Assembly (NCBI GenBank): GCA_039105265.1
Contig: JAPFFF010000011.1
Span: forward strand, 3,286,001 to 3,350,000
Direction of reading: 5' to 3'
DNA: 64,000 nucleotides
Origin: Tritrichomonas musculus
Lineage: Eukaryota; Parabasalia; Tritrichomonadida; Tritrichomonadidae
The notes under the pieces are model-generated. The model worked only from the letters and a program-made list of their open reading frames with translations, was not told the origin of the DNA and did not search any database. This document shows positions 43,339 through 52,816 of this stretch, piece after piece (the stretch's first letter is position 1; each line of letters begins with the position of its first letter). The position numbers were made by a program, and so were the translations under genes.

Positions 43339-44757
43339 TTATTGGGGGTAATCATCATCATCAACGACATTATCATCGAGATGTGGAAAATGATATTGGA
43401 ACTCATTTCCTTTCACCTTCGATTCAGAGTTCCGTTGAATTTCGTTCTTCTCCATTGATTCACCCCATTGCCTCATGGCTTTCAGCACTTGCTTCGGTGA
43501 TTGCTTCCTTCCACTTCTCTCGAAGCTGCATGCTTTGTCCAACTTCTCTTTCTCTTCTTGTGATAAGTATTGTCGAAGATGATAAACGCAATTGGACAAC
43601 TTCCATCCATAGGACTTGAACACGCTCGTCTGATCTGGTGCTTTTTTCTTGTCATATGATTCAACAGCTTCCAACATGTTTCGAAGATAATCAGCTTCTT
43701 TCATCATCAAGTTCGATCTTGCCAACTTTTCAGCAAATGCATCATCTGTTGGAGGACCAGCTTGTTGAGCATTTTTGAGATCTGACACGTCCTTCTTTAG
43801 ATCGTGAATTTTGTTAATGTACTTCGCCACCTTTTTTGGAGTAAGTTCCAATTTCATCAGCTCGAGTGCGTATTCGTCGTTATTATCAATGTCTTTCCTG
43901 AGTTCTTCAGCATTGTGATTGATGTCTTCAATGTGAAATTCGACACCAGTCATTTTCTCCTCCAACTTCGTTAATCGTTCTTTCAAGTTTTCATTTTCTT
44001 CTATTAATCGTTCCATTTCATCTCGAAAGTCGAATGGCCTAACATTATCCTCCTTATAATCACTATTGGATTTCATATCATGAACACTTTTCGGTGGCTT
44101 ATATGGTTCTCTGTGAACTGGTTCTTGTTCTTGTTCATGATCAACTTCTTCTTCTTCTCCTTCTATCTTTGTTTCTTCTTTTGGATTGGAACCGAGTTTT
44201 TGATTCTCGACAAATGCAGATGATCTAGCGAGAACTCTTGGAGGTGGCGGTATTTGTTGATTAGAAGGAGGTGGAGGAGGTGGAGGAACTTGTATTATAT
44301 TATATGAGCGAGGTGGTGGAAAGACTTTATTGGAAATTGGAACATATGGAACATATGGATTCTTCCTTCTTGCATCGTCTTCTTGCTTCAATCTTGCTAA
44401 TGCTTCTTCTTCTTGCTTCTTCTTCCTTCTTGCTTCTTCTTCTTGCTGCTTCTTCAATCTAGCTGCTTCTTCTTCTTCTTGCTGCTTCTTCAATCTTGCT
44501 GCTTCTTCTTCTTCTTGCTTCTTCTTCAATCTAGCTGCTTCTTCTTCTTGCTGCTTCTTCTTTAATCTAGCTGCTGCTTCTTCTTGCTGCTTCATGATGA
44601 ACTGTCTCATGGATTCGAGTTGTTCTGGGGTCATGTTCTTGATCCAATCTTCTGTGGGTGGAGCTGATGGCGGATCTGATGGTGGAGCTTGTTGACCCGA
44701 TTGCTCGATCGAGTCAAATAGACTAACATCGCTGTCTGAGCTGTAGTTGTATGACAT
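43339..44757 (-). CDS. Maverick acidic coiled-coil, proline-rich protein
   Basis: 472 aa, unrecognised. Residues ~60-130 are a repetitive charged helix of KKQQEEEEAARL units, then polyproline stretches (VPPPPPPPSNQQIPPPP and similar), an acidic segment, and a second coiled coil (ENLKERLTKLEEKMTGVEF). The C-terminal ~100 residues look globular. Low-complexity repeats at the DNA level (CTTCTTCTTC) follow from the helix. Divergent from the small rightward gene at 44948 across a 190-bp AT-rich promoter region. Possibly a scaffold or core protein; not provable here. Confidence 0.65.
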   Translation of the reverse strand: MSYNYSSDSDVSLFDSIEQSGQQAPPSDPPSAPPTEDWIKNMTPEQLESMRQFIMKQQEEAAARLKKKQQEEEAARLKKKQEEEEAARLKKQQEEEEAARLKKQQEEEARRKKKQEEEALARLKQEDDARRKNPYVPYVPISNKVFPPPRSYNIIQVPPPPPPPSNQQIPPPPRVLARSSAFVENQKLGSNPKEETKIEGEEEEVDHEQEQEPVHREPYKPPKSVHDMKSNSDYKEDNVRPFDFRDEMERLIEENENLKERLTKLEEKMTGVEFHIEDINHNAEELRKDIDNNDEYALELMKLELTPKKVAKYINKIHDLKKDVSDLKNAQQAGPPTDDAFAEKLARSNLMMKEADYLRNMLEAVESYDKKKAPDQTSVFKSYGWKLSNCVYHLRQYLSQEEKEKLDKACSFERSGRKQSPKQVLKAMRQWGESMEKNEIQRNSESKVKGNEFQYHFPHLDDNVVDDDDYPQ

Positions 44758-44947
44758 ACAAGTATAAAAATGATCTATTTTCTAGTTGATATCACTAAAT
44801 TTTAAATTTCGTAGAAAAACTCGAAGGTAGATATTTTTCTTTGAAAAAGTTAAATACACTATAAAAATTCAAAAATTGAATTAAAAAAAATAAAATATAT
44901 TGAAATTTTAAAAAAATATATTTATTAATATCACTATTATTTTATTA

Positions 44948-45373
44948 ATGATGAATGAAGAAGAAGATAAAATAGAAGATATTTTACAAAAACAAACACC
45001 TCCTAAAGATCATGATTCATTCGACTACAAAATTAATATAAACATGTCGAAAAAAATATCTCAACTAAAAGTTGAAGATGATACATCAAATTTAAGAACG
45101 ATGTGTGAAAATTATGCTCATGCTCTTGAAAATGATGCACATCGACTTCGAGCAAAACAAAAAAAGAGGTATGATGAATGGTTTGACAACCTCGAGAAAG
45201 ATTGTTATCCTGCAAGAGACATTGTTAACTTGTACAACATGTTCTTTGGTCATGAACTATCTATTACTCGACTTGGTTTCGGGCATCTCGATGGAACAAA
45301 GAGACACTTTACACATAAGAAAGTGAAAAGAAACAAGAAGTTCATCACAATGTACTACAAGAAAAATGAATAA
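44948..45373 (+). CDS. Maverick small basic protein
   Basis: 141 aa, rightward, unrecognised. Acidic N-terminus, then a Lys/Arg-rich helical C-terminus (RLRAKQKKRYDEWF, KKVKRNKKFITMYYKK). TCACTATTATTTTATTA lies immediately upstream of the ATG. Charge suggests nucleic-acid binding; that is inference. Confidence 0.55.
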   Translation: MMNEEEDKIEDILQKQTPPKDHDSFDYKININMSKKISQLKVEDDTSNLRTMCENYAHALENDAHRLRAKQKKRYDEWFDNLEKDCYPARDIVNLYNMFFGHELSITRLGFGHLDGTKRHFTHKKVKRNKKFITMYYKKNE

Positions 45374-45400
45374 CTAAAAAAAAGTTTTTTTAACTACATG

Positions 45401-45725
45401 TTTTTCCTCATAAGCTACCTTTTTCCTCATAAGCTACCTTTTTCCTCATAAGCTACCTTTTTCCTCATAAGCTACCTTTTTTCCTCATAAGCTACCTTTT
45501 TCCTCATAAGCTACCTTTTTCCTCATAAGCTACCTTTTTCCTCATAAGCTACCTTTTTTCCTCATAAGCTACCTTTTTCCTCATAAGCTACCTTTTTCCT
45601 CATAAGCTACCTTTTTCCTCATAAGCTACCTTTTTCCTCATAAGCTACCTTTTTCCTCATAAGCTACCTTTTTCCTCATAAGCTACCTTTTTCCTCATAA
45701 GCTACCTCATTCTTCATAAGCTACC
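45401..45725. repeat. 19-bp minisatellite, 17 copies
   Basis: Units of TTTTTCCTCATAAGCTACC, a few with one extra T or base changes, lie between the rightward 141-aa gene and the leftward bZIP-like gene. On the minus strand the unit reads GGTAGCTTATGAGGAAAAA, matching the last codons (KVAYEE) and stop of the bZIP-like gene, so the array seems to have grown from that gene's 3' end. There are no spacers, so it is not a CRISPR array. Confidence 0.9.
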
Positions 45726-45985
45726 TTTTTGCTTTCATACAACATTATTTTTTCCTTCATACTTTGTACTTCTCTTTTCTTTCTTTCACGATATGCCTTT
45801 TGCTGTTGTTTACGTGCTTCATTTCGTTCTTCAACTGTTGCATACTTTTGCTTTCTACCACGTTTTTCTGTTGTTTCAGTTTTTGCAGTATCAATATTTT
45901 TGAGGTTGTTGTTACTCTTGGACTTCTTCAACTTCTTGATGATAGCTGTTTCCTTGAACTCACCCAAATCTAAATTTTGGCTCAT
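45707..45985 (-). CDS. Maverick small bZIP-like basic protein
   Basis: 92 aa from the ATG at 45985 (MSQNLDLGEFKE); the open frame continues upstream to 46120 but that part overlaps the divergent gene and lacks support. After a Lys-rich stretch and RGRKQKYATVEE comes NEARKQQQKAYRERKKREV, a basic helix resembling a bZIP DNA-contact region, then a short helix (QSMKEKIMLYESKK). The heptads are too few for a full zipper. A transcription regulator of the element is plausible. Its last codons lie at the start of the 19-bp minisatellite. Confidence 0.6.
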   Translation of the reverse strand: MSQNLDLGEFKETAIIKKLKKSKSNNNLKNIDTAKTETTEKRGRKQKYATVEERNEARKQQQKAYRERKKREVQSMKEKIMLYESKKVAYEE

Positions 45986-46061
45986 GATTTCATTCGAGAA
46001 AAAAAATTGAATTATTTTTGAAAATTGAATATTCGCAAACAAAATCACTTCATTTTTTAAA

Positions 46062-46433
46062 ATGTCGCGTTCTGGAAATGACTTCAAAGAATTCCAAAAA
46101 CAGCAAAAGCTAGCTATCAAAAATGCTCATGTTGAAATAGCCAATGCTATTAAAGAGGTGATATTTCTGTTCAACCAAAAAATAATAAACTCGACATCAT
46201 CTAATGTCTGCACCATCTATGACCCTTTGATACAAGCAAACATGAACAAGATTGCTGAAGCACTTACTCAAATGAATCTCACTACCTGCGAGGTTTTTCA
46301 TAAAAAGATTCCTCAATCTCCAACACCAAAATCTATTGGCTTTCACGTGCCTATAGTGCCTGACTCGCAAGAGACACAAGAAGAAGATGATGAAGATGAA
46401 CAAGAAGCTTCATCTCCAAAAGACAAGGAGTAA
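46062..46433 (+). CDS. Maverick small rightward protein, unknown
   Basis: 123 aa, helical N-terminal half (DFKEFQKQQKLAIKNAHVEI), Pro-rich middle, acidic tail (QEEDDEDEQEASSP). Starts 76 bp from the divergent bZIP-like start. TCACTTCATTTTTT (46045-46058) ends 3 nt before the ATG. No family recognised. Followed by oligo-T tracts at 46439-46516. Confidence 0.55.
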   Translation: MSRSGNDFKEFQKQQKLAIKNAHVEIANAIKEVIFLFNQKIINSTSSNVCTIYDPLIQANMNKIAEALTQMNLTTCEVFHKKIPQSPTPKSIGFHVPIVPDSQETQEEDDEDEQEASSPKDKE

Positions 46434-46526
46434 GAGTAAAAAAATAATTTTTTTAAGTTTTTTTTTTTTTTTTTTAGTTTTTTTTTAAGTTTTTTTTTTT
46501 TTTTAAGTTTTTTTTAATATGTCTTT

Positions 46527-47051
46527 TTATACTATGCAATATTTTAAGCATACATGATAATTATTAACAAGCTCATTATATTCTTTATTATATACTTGTT
46601 TCAAGTCAATGACTACCTCTCCATTATCTTTAATAATCTTAATAGCATCTATTTTTCTTATTGGATTGCTCTTAGCTGCACAACATCCAACATCTTCATT
46701 AAGTTGTACTTCAACCTCACTAACATGTAGTATTGCTTTGATGATGTTGCTAAGAGATTCAATAGGTACTATGATGCATTTCTTTGATATAATGTTAGCT
46801 AGTAGTGCTTTGTCTTGATTAAGTAGTATTTGTGCATATGCTTCAAGTATAACATTACGTACATCTGGTTCAACTTCAACAGGTTCAGTTTGCACTCCAA
46901 TGTCTCTTGTAATAACAATGTCTTCCTTGCCATCATCTCTCTTATTAATAATAATGTTGTTGTTGATGTTTGATGTAGATGATGCAGCTGCTGATGGTTC
47001 TAAAGATACATTTGCTTGAACTCCATTGGTTGTACCCCTCTTCTTAATCAT
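46527..47051 (-). CDS. Maverick protein of unknown function (174 aa)
   Basis: Disordered Ser/Asn-rich N-terminus with RDIGVQTEPVE (49-59), then a helical domain (ILEAYAQILLNQDKALLANI, SLSNIIKAILHV) and a C-terminal beta region. The GVQTE motif matches dynein-light-chain (LC8) ligands. Starts 21 bp after the upstream stop side of the 148-aa gene, in the leftward run toward the left end. Confidence 0.6.
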   Translation of the reverse strand: MIKKRGTTNGVQANVSLEPSAAASSTSNINNNIIINKRDDGKEDIVITRDIGVQTEPVEVEPDVRNVILEAYAQILLNQDKALLANIISKKCIIVPIESLSNIIKAILHVSEVEVQLNEDVGCCAAKSNPIRKIDAIKIIKDNGEVVIDLKQVYNKEYNELVNNYHVCLKYCIV

Positions 47052-47072
47052 TTAGGTTGGGAAAAAATAGGC

Positions 47073-47519
47073 TTAAAGTACTAAGTCTAGCTGTTCTCCA
47101 ATAAACATGTCAAATGACTCAATATGGTATTTCTGCTTGAGAGCATCGATTTTTGGTTTATGACTTGTAGGAGCAGCTGCAATGGAGTAGTTGTAGTATT
47201 TGATTCCTTGATACTCTTGAGTGGTAGTGTTTCCATTTATGTAGAACTCTTCAAAATCTTCAGTTATTTTTCTCCTTGAGTTAGGCTTAATAAATATTGA
47301 GTCAAGATCAAGTTCTTTGAGCTTATCTGGATAAAATCTGTGGCACTTGTCTTTTATCTTGATTGATACATAGAGTACTTTGCCTAAATAGCTCCATTCT
47401 CCTGCTTTCATTGGGTACTTGTCACAAAGTATCGAGAAATTACATTGTTTAGTATTTGGAGCACATTTTGCGCGAAGTTCATTGACATAGTCATAGACGT
47501 TTCTTGTTGTCATTTTCAT
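47073..47519 (-). CDS. Maverick protein of unknown function (148 aa)
   Basis: Compact mixed alpha/beta protein with four cysteines in the first 45 residues (AKCAPNTKQCNFSILC). No motif recognised. Lies in the tightly packed leftward run downstream of the capsid gene, with 24 bp to the 144-aa gene. Confidence 0.6.
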   Translation of the reverse strand: MKMTTRNVYDYVNELRAKCAPNTKQCNFSILCDKYPMKAGEWSYLGKVLYVSIKIKDKCHRFYPDKLKELDLDSIFIKPNSRRKITEDFEEFYINGNTTTQEYQGIKYYNYSIAAAPTSHKPKIDALKQKYHIESFDMFIGEQLDLVL

Positions 47520-47543
47520 CTGGATAAAAAATTCAATAAAAAA

Positions 47544-47978
47544 TTAATAGATGTTATTTTGGGTAAAGATATGCTGAGTAGGTCCATATCGAATATCTTG
47601 TTTATTATATTCTCTTGCTCTACCTTGCATTAGTGGTTTCTCAGGCTTCTTAAGATATTTTGGTAAGAGAGGTACTCGTTTATCTTTTTCACCTATATGT
47701 CGATAAAAACCACCATCTGTAATACTAACAGGAGGTTCACGAACAGGTTTGGTTATATGTTCTCGAGTATCTGGAAATCTAACAGGGTCCTCATGTTCAA
47801 TAATCTGGGTAGGTGGTCGATTAATATATGGGTTGAAGGTTACAGAATAAGTATTAGTATTACTGAACACACCAAAATGTTGAAACTCTATGTCTTTATT
47901 TTTCATGGTAGCTTCATTATACATCATACCTTCTCTTCCAACAATCTCAGCATGTGGGCTTCTATAATCATTCGACAT
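47544..47978 (-). CDS. Maverick protein of unknown function (144 aa)
   Basis: Extended, proline- and charge-rich protein (FNPYINRPPTQIIEHEDPVRF), probably largely unstructured. It directly follows the major capsid gene (27-bp gap) and may be a cement or core component; that is positional inference only. Confidence 0.55.
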   Translation of the reverse strand: MSNDYRSPHAEIVGREGMMYNEATMKNKDIEFQHFGVFSNTNTYSVTFNPYINRPPTQIIEHEDPVRFPDTREHITKPVREPPVSITDGGFYRHIGEKDKRVPLLPKYLKKPEKPLMQGRAREYNKQDIRYGPTQHIFTQNNIY

Positions 47979-48005
47979 TTTCTATAAAATAAAATATACA
48001 TCTTT

Positions 48006-49688
48006 TTACTCAGGGGTTGTTAAATCATAAGGACCAATACGTACTGATGGTGGCATACCGTTTGGTCTAATTAAGATACTAATTGATATATCTGTTAATA
48101 AGCATAATAATGGAGGTGTATCTACTTCCTGTCTAAATGGATTATCTGCCTTTTGACTACATATCAATTCGAAGTTAATAGGTGCAAGACTTGAAAGACC
48201 TTGTTGATATGTTCCATCTGTTTCAGTAGGAAGACCTATGAAGAATGAGGACCTATCATTTGGATAATAGCCTGTTGTGTTTTCATTATATTGATACTCA
48301 TTCGCTAAACTTGCAATAACCTCTTTATTAAATCCATTTTGCTCTCCATTCATGTTCATTGCATTCTGGCAATATTCGAGGAACTCTGGATACTTACCAT
48401 TCGTACCAAATGCTTTAGCAGGAATATTATTGTAATTACCACAATTCATATGAAATGCTTCAAACATAGGATTCTTGAAGTATGTCTTATGTGTATGCTT
48501 GAGTGGGAATAAGCAAAACATACTATCTACAAAATTAGGTGTAATAGTAATAGTTGCTTTATCTTGTTCATTATTAAGAGGTCTTGTACAAGTGTAAAAT
48601 GACATAATCTGTGTTGGGAATGTAAGTGGATGTTGTGGGTTAGCATATCTTTGAACAAGTGCTGTATATACAGATTCATGAATACCAAAACAAGGTATAA
48701 TACTCGCGCATTCTTCAATGGAATAATCAACAACACTCCAAGTTCTCCAATCACTGTAAATAGTTCGGTCAACTCTTTCCTTAGTCTTGTTAGCTCCGTC
48801 AATTTCATATGCTCCTCCATGATTTTCACCAACAGGTGGAAGATTGTTAGGGTGATTAATCTTATCCATTGCTATTTTTTCGGTACTTGTCCACATCCAT
48901 ATTGGTTCTCCAATAGGTCGAAATTCATTGGTAATTTCATCAACATTGAAGTCTTTCATTATATGTGGATTAGCAACCAAGCTCTTTTCAAAACCAACTG
49001 GACAATATACCATACCAGCTGTTGAAAAGTAAAGACGTAATTCGATTTTACCTGCAAATGCTGGTAAGTACTTGATATTAGATAAAGGTAGGAATCGTCG
49101 CAAATCAATCTTTAATCTAATTGTTTCAGTGACAGAAGTCACATCTTTGTTAAGATTTGCAACAAAACCACATCTCCTTCCATGAGTATCATTCCAAATA
49201 TCCTTATGTCTTGCTTTACTATATATATCAGCTCTTTTAGTAACTTCATTTGCACAACATGCAGTTAAAAAGGATTCTTCACATCCAAAGTTCTGGGTAT
49301 AAAGCGTCATACCATTAGCTACAATTTCATACTTCTCAACAGCATCTCGAGCATCCTTAAAACCAAACCATACCTTACCAAAATTATAACCACTAACATT
49401 TTCTAAATCACTTAGAATTGGCTTGTCTATTTTTATCATCACTCTCATATCTGCTCGAATAAATCCATTATATATATCAGCAGTATTATGAGTATTAGGA
49501 GAGATAATACATGTTGTATAGGAACCACTCTTAATTGGTGGTGATGGTGAATACGAAGTTTGTGGATTTAATGAGTATGCCTTATTAGTATCACTAAGTG
49601 CTATGCAATTATCGACAACATCAAAGTAAGATGCAATCTGAGTACAAACCTCTGCTGAGGTTTTCATATAGGATTCCTTGTTAAGCAT
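48006..49688 (-). CDS. Maverick probable major capsid protein (double jelly roll)
   Basis: 560 aa, beta-rich. Segments LKIDLRRFLPLSNIKYLPAF and GKIELRLYFSTAGMVY match the strand pattern that closes the first jelly roll in Polinton and virophage major capsid proteins, and a second jelly roll follows (TITITPNFVDSMFCLFPL; FELICSQKADNPF). Length fits the family. Position next to the small proteins at 49707 and 50306 and the packaging ATPase matches the usual morphogenesis block. Sequence alone cannot confirm the fold. Confidence 0.75.
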   Translation of the reverse strand: MLNKESYMKTSAEVCTQIASYFDVVDNCIALSDTNKAYSLNPQTSYSPSPPIKSGSYTTCIISPNTHNTADIYNGFIRADMRVMIKIDKPILSDLENVSGYNFGKVWFGFKDARDAVEKYEIVANGMTLYTQNFGCEESFLTACCANEVTKRADIYSKARHKDIWNDTHGRRCGFVANLNKDVTSVTETIRLKIDLRRFLPLSNIKYLPAFAGKIELRLYFSTAGMVYCPVGFEKSLVANPHIMKDFNVDEITNEFRPIGEPIWMWTSTEKIAMDKINHPNNLPPVGENHGGAYEIDGANKTKERVDRTIYSDWRTWSVVDYSIEECASIIPCFGIHESVYTALVQRYANPQHPLTFPTQIMSFYTCTRPLNNEQDKATITITPNFVDSMFCLFPLKHTHKTYFKNPMFEAFHMNCGNYNNIPAKAFGTNGKYPEFLEYCQNAMNMNGEQNGFNKEVIASLANEYQYNENTTGYYPNDRSSFFIGLPTETDGTYQQGLSSLAPINFELICSQKADNPFRQEVDTPPLLCLLTDISISILIRPNGMPPSVRIGPYDLTTPE

Positions 49689-49706
49689 TTTAGATAGAAA
49701 AAAAAT

Positions 49707-50258
49707 TTACATCATATCTTCAAAGATGCGATTTCTCCTACCAATAGGTCTCATAGGTATATATTGAGGTTGTTGTTCTTCTTCATATTGTTGTGGCGGT
49801 TCTTCAGGAACATACTGTTGTCTTGGTTTACTCATCCTTTTATCAACAACCTCCTTTATCATACGTCTCTGTTCTTTCTTCTCTCGACTTATCTTCATTT
49901 CTTCACCTAGTGATTTTAGCTGTTTTAGTATTTCCTCATTCACAGTAGGGTCATAAACTTGGCTTTGTTGAGTTTTTCGAGGTTTTGGAGGTTTTCGTGT
50001 AGCTTTCGAACTTATTGGCTTTCTTGGCTTTTCTTCAAGTTCCTCATGTTCTTCACTGTCTGAGTTTTCTTGAGTTTCTTCGTTATTTTCACTTTCTGAG
50101 TTTTCTTGATATTCTCGAGTTATTGGAGTTTTTCGCTGTTTTACAATATACTTGTCTTTGGTTTTTGTAGGTAAAACTTCCCAATCTGGGTCATCCCTTC
50201 CATTCAACCATTTATGAATAACTGCAAGTCTCTTAGAACCTGTTAGATGTTTTGACAT
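49707..50258 (-). CDS. Maverick charged low-complexity protein (183 aa)
   Basis: Basic N-terminus, then Glu/Ser-rich stretch (SESENNEETQENSDSEEHE), basic middle (KPISSKATRKPPKPRKTQ) and a Gln/Pro-rich tail. Likely disordered; an adenovirus-like core protein role is possible. 18 bp upstream of the major capsid start. Confidence 0.55.
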   Translation of the reverse strand: MSKHLTGSKRLAVIHKWLNGRDDPDWEVLPTKTKDKYIVKQRKTPITREYQENSESENNEETQENSDSEEHEELEEKPRKPISSKATRKPPKPRKTQQSQVYDPTVNEEILKQLKSLGEEMKISREKKEQRRMIKEVVDKRMSKPRQQYVPEEPPQQYEEEQQPQYIPMRPIGRRNRIFEDMM

Positions 50259-50305
50259 TTAAAATAAACAAAAAAGTCCAAAAATTTAGTTTTTTTGAGT
50301 TTTCA

Positions 50306-50761
50306 TTAGATGTAGGTTCTCGCCCGATTGTTGGTAGTAAAGTCACTCTCTTGTAATGATCTAGACGAAAATGCTGGCTTTTCAAGAGGTGCTCCAACTG
50401 ATTCACCTTTTGCAGATTTATTAATTGATGATAAGGCAGTTTTCACTTTTCCATCTGGGACATATTTTAATGCTGTGTCAGCTATGTTTGCTAATTTATT
50501 TCTTGTACTATCGCTCAAGTAGCTTTCACCAAGACCTCTCGCAACTGAACCAATAACACCAGCATGCTTGGTTAATCCACCTGCTGAAGCATCCAATATT
50601 TTACTTGCAAGACCTCCAGTAAAACTATCTGCAGCTCCCATTAATAATTTACCACCTAAACCTACTCCTCCTTTTATTATCGTTTGCCATGGAGAAAATT
50701 CTTTTTGTTTAGCATAATTTGGCTTCCAATAATCTTCTTCTGAATGAAGTTTAATTCCCAT
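50306..50761 (-). CDS. Maverick small Gly/Ala-rich capsid-associated protein
   Basis: 151 aa with a Gly-rich amphipathic region (WQTIIKGGVGLGGKLLMGAA, GGLASKILDASAGGL). The layout recalls adenovirus pVI/pX-type membrane-lytic or cement proteins encoded next to the capsid genes. Family membership not provable. Confidence 0.55.
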   Translation of the reverse strand: MGIKLHSEEDYWKPNYAKQKEFSPWQTIIKGGVGLGGKLLMGAADSFTGGLASKILDASAGGLTKHAGVIGSVARGLGESYLSDSTRNKLANIADTALKYVPDGKVKTALSSINKSAKGESVGAPLEKPAFSSRSLQESDFTTNNRARTYI

Positions 50762-50778
50762 TTTTAAAAAATAAAAAA

Positions 50779-51645
50779 TTATTCGAAATAGTACTTATTA
50801 GCAGAAATATTCATTACGAATTTTTCATGTGGTTCTTTATGTTGTAAGTATTCAGCTACTGTCTGCTTAGTATTTAATGAGTTATTAGTTTGTTGCAACA
50901 AGCTAGTAAAATCTTCCTCACTATATCCTGTATAACATATGATATCTGTTGCTAACCTTTTCGCATTCATATGAACAAATCGAATAGTTTGGATAGCCAT
51001 GATACATGTTAAATTATAGTGTCTTGTCTTGGTTAACAACTTGATAAATTCACTATTACCATTCTTTAATAAATCACTACCTTCACAATCATCTAGTATC
51101 AATAATGTGTTATATGGATATGATGATGTTTCATACTTGACTAACTTATTGGCTATATATATTATTTTATCATTGAGCTCATTTAAATGATGCTTCTCAA
51201 TGAGCCTCCTCATTTCGTCATTGGTCTCTTTCATTCGAGATAATACATATTTGACAATAGCATAATACTTTATCTTTCTTCGAAGATGTCTTTTAAGATA
51301 ACTCATTAATTCTCTTTCCTTTACATAATCGATTCTTGATTGTATCTGTTTATTAAGTGTTTCAGCTGTTTTATCCATTTTACCAGAGCTTGAGCAAAAT
51401 ATTATCTTTTGGTAGTATGGATGTTTAAACAACCTCTCTGTTATCATAATATGTCTCCATATCCAAAAACTTTTACCAGCACCTGGTTTACCAATTAAAA
51501 AGTATATACCATTTGTGCTAAAAGGATAATCAGGTGATAATGGTTTAATCAAAGCACCATCTATCTCTTTCATGTTCTTCCGTAAGGTCTCTTTAATCAA
51601 TGTTTCTACTTTATTTATTAGTTCTGCACTTGGGGGTTCATCCAT
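50779..51645 (-). CDS. Maverick genome-packaging ATPase (FtsK/HerA, A32-like)
   Basis: 288 aa. Walker A is FLIGKPGAGKSFWIW (residues ~52-66) and Walker B is TLLILDDCEGSD (~187-198), with a downstream TRHYNLTCIMAIQTIRF segment matching the sensor strand that ends in Q in A32-like ATPases. It would power DNA entry into capsids. Lies between the integrase gene (10-bp gap) and the small capsid-associated protein. Confidence 0.9.
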   Translation of the reverse strand: MDEPPSAELINKVETLIKETLRKNMKEIDGALIKPLSPDYPFSTNGIYFLIGKPGAGKSFWIWRHIMITERLFKHPYYQKIIFCSSSGKMDKTAETLNKQIQSRIDYVKERELMSYLKRHLRRKIKYYAIVKYVLSRMKETNDEMRRLIEKHHLNELNDKIIYIANKLVKYETSSYPYNTLLILDDCEGSDLLKNGNSEFIKLLTKTRHYNLTCIMAIQTIRFVHMNAKRLATDIICYTGYSEEDFTSLLQQTNNSLNTKQTVAEYLQHKEPHEKFVMNISANKYYFE

Positions 51646-51655
51646 TTACAAATTT

Positions 51656-52810
51656 TTAAATGTATTTCATAATTTTATCTGGTATTGGTTTGCCCTCAAC
51701 CTTTTGACCTGCTTTAATTTGTCGTTCATAATTTTTCTTTTGTTCCAACCAATATTGTCTTTCTGCCGTACCAAGTACTAATGGATTACCTCTCCTTACA
51801 TCTCTAATAGTTTGTCTAGCAAAGGCATCATCACCTTCGACTCCTTCCCATTTTAAATCATACTTACCAGTATCTTCATCAAAGTTATATATTTTTTCAA
51901 TAATACCTTCTTTACCTTCATTTAGTCTTTCAGCTACTTTAATCCTTTTGTCTCTTGTCCTTAACAACCTATATCCAGGGAATGAACTAGTTGAACCATC
52001 TTTGGACTTGACCACAAACTGGTTACCTTTTTGCGAGTCAACTATATAAGACTCATTAGACAAATTACTTCTTCTTTTACCAAATGGTTCTTTTTCGAGT
52101 ACTAACCTGACCTTCTCACCTGGATTAAAATGATATGGATTAATGCGTGCATTCTTTTGTATGTACTTTATTTCATCCTCTGGAGTAATATCATTAGGTG
52201 CTTTATTATCTAGAGACCTATGAGGAGAGTTGTTATATATGTTAACCAAATCATGCATCTCCTTTGGTTGAATAAACCTATTTTCACCAATAGCATCTCT
52301 TATGGTTCTCATAAACCTATTAATAATGCCAAGTACATTATGGTTATTCTCAGTTGTTGTTCGGTATTTTATGTTCTTCTCTCTCATGAAGTCTAAGACT
52401 GTTGATGATAAATATGCTGCATCCTCATCACTTGTTATCGAATATACATGAGGTACATCATTAACAAATTTATGAAGTGCTGTTAATACTTCTCTTGCTC
52501 CTTTACCATTCATAGGATATGCATATGCTTTTCTGGTGTTGATATTGATGAACATTAGATAATTCAACCCACCTGCCTCTTTATTATTAATGAAGGTATC
52601 CATTTGATAACCATGAGGATGTTTGGATACAATAGGAATAAATTGTGCTTTAGGTACTCTCTTATCATGTACTACTTTTTCATCAAAGTATTTCTTTGCT
52701 TCGTCTTCATTTAGATTCTCTTGTTTTGCCATGCTAAGGTATTTGTCCAAGGTCTTCCATTTAGCTTTGTTGTATAATTTTTCATATGGGCTTGGTTCTT
52801 CTTTACTCAT
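51656..52810 (-). CDS. Maverick retroviral-like integrase
   Basis: 384 aa. N-terminal helices, then an RNase-H-like core with QMDTFINN, LMFININTRKAYAYPM and YSITSDEDAAYL, followed by the LGIINRFMRTIRD segment and NIYNNSPHRSLDNKAP, which are characteristic of Maverick integrases. The C-terminal part (KYDLKWEGVEGDDA) resembles a chromodomain-like fold. It catalyses insertion of the element, classically with a 6-bp target duplication. 10 bp upstream of the ATPase gene, which it probably shares expression with. Confidence 0.9.
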   Translation of the reverse strand: MSKEEPSPYEKLYNKAKWKTLDKYLSMAKQENLNEDEAKKYFDEKVVHDKRVPKAQFIPIVSKHPHGYQMDTFINNKEAGGLNYLMFININTRKAYAYPMNGKGAREVLTALHKFVNDVPHVYSITSDEDAAYLSSTVLDFMREKNIKYRTTTENNHNVLGIINRFMRTIRDAIGENRFIQPKEMHDLVNIYNNSPHRSLDNKAPNDITPEDEIKYIQKNARINPYHFNPGEKVRLVLEKEPFGKRRSNLSNESYIVDSQKGNQFVVKSKDGSTSSFPGYRLLRTRDKRIKVAERLNEGKEGIIEKIYNFDEDTGKYDLKWEGVEGDDAFARQTIRDVRRGNPLVLGTAERQYWLEQKKNYERQIKAGQKVEGKPIPDKIMKYI

Positions 52811-52816
52811 TTATTT

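Noticed and set aside
45401-45725. Direct repeats as a CRISPR array
   Set aside because: The 19-bp units are contiguous with no unique spacers, and the genome is eukaryotic.
45986-46120. N-terminal extension of the bZIP-like protein
   Set aside because: It overlaps the divergent gene and is Phe/Cys-rich; the ATG at 45985 fits the gene spacing.
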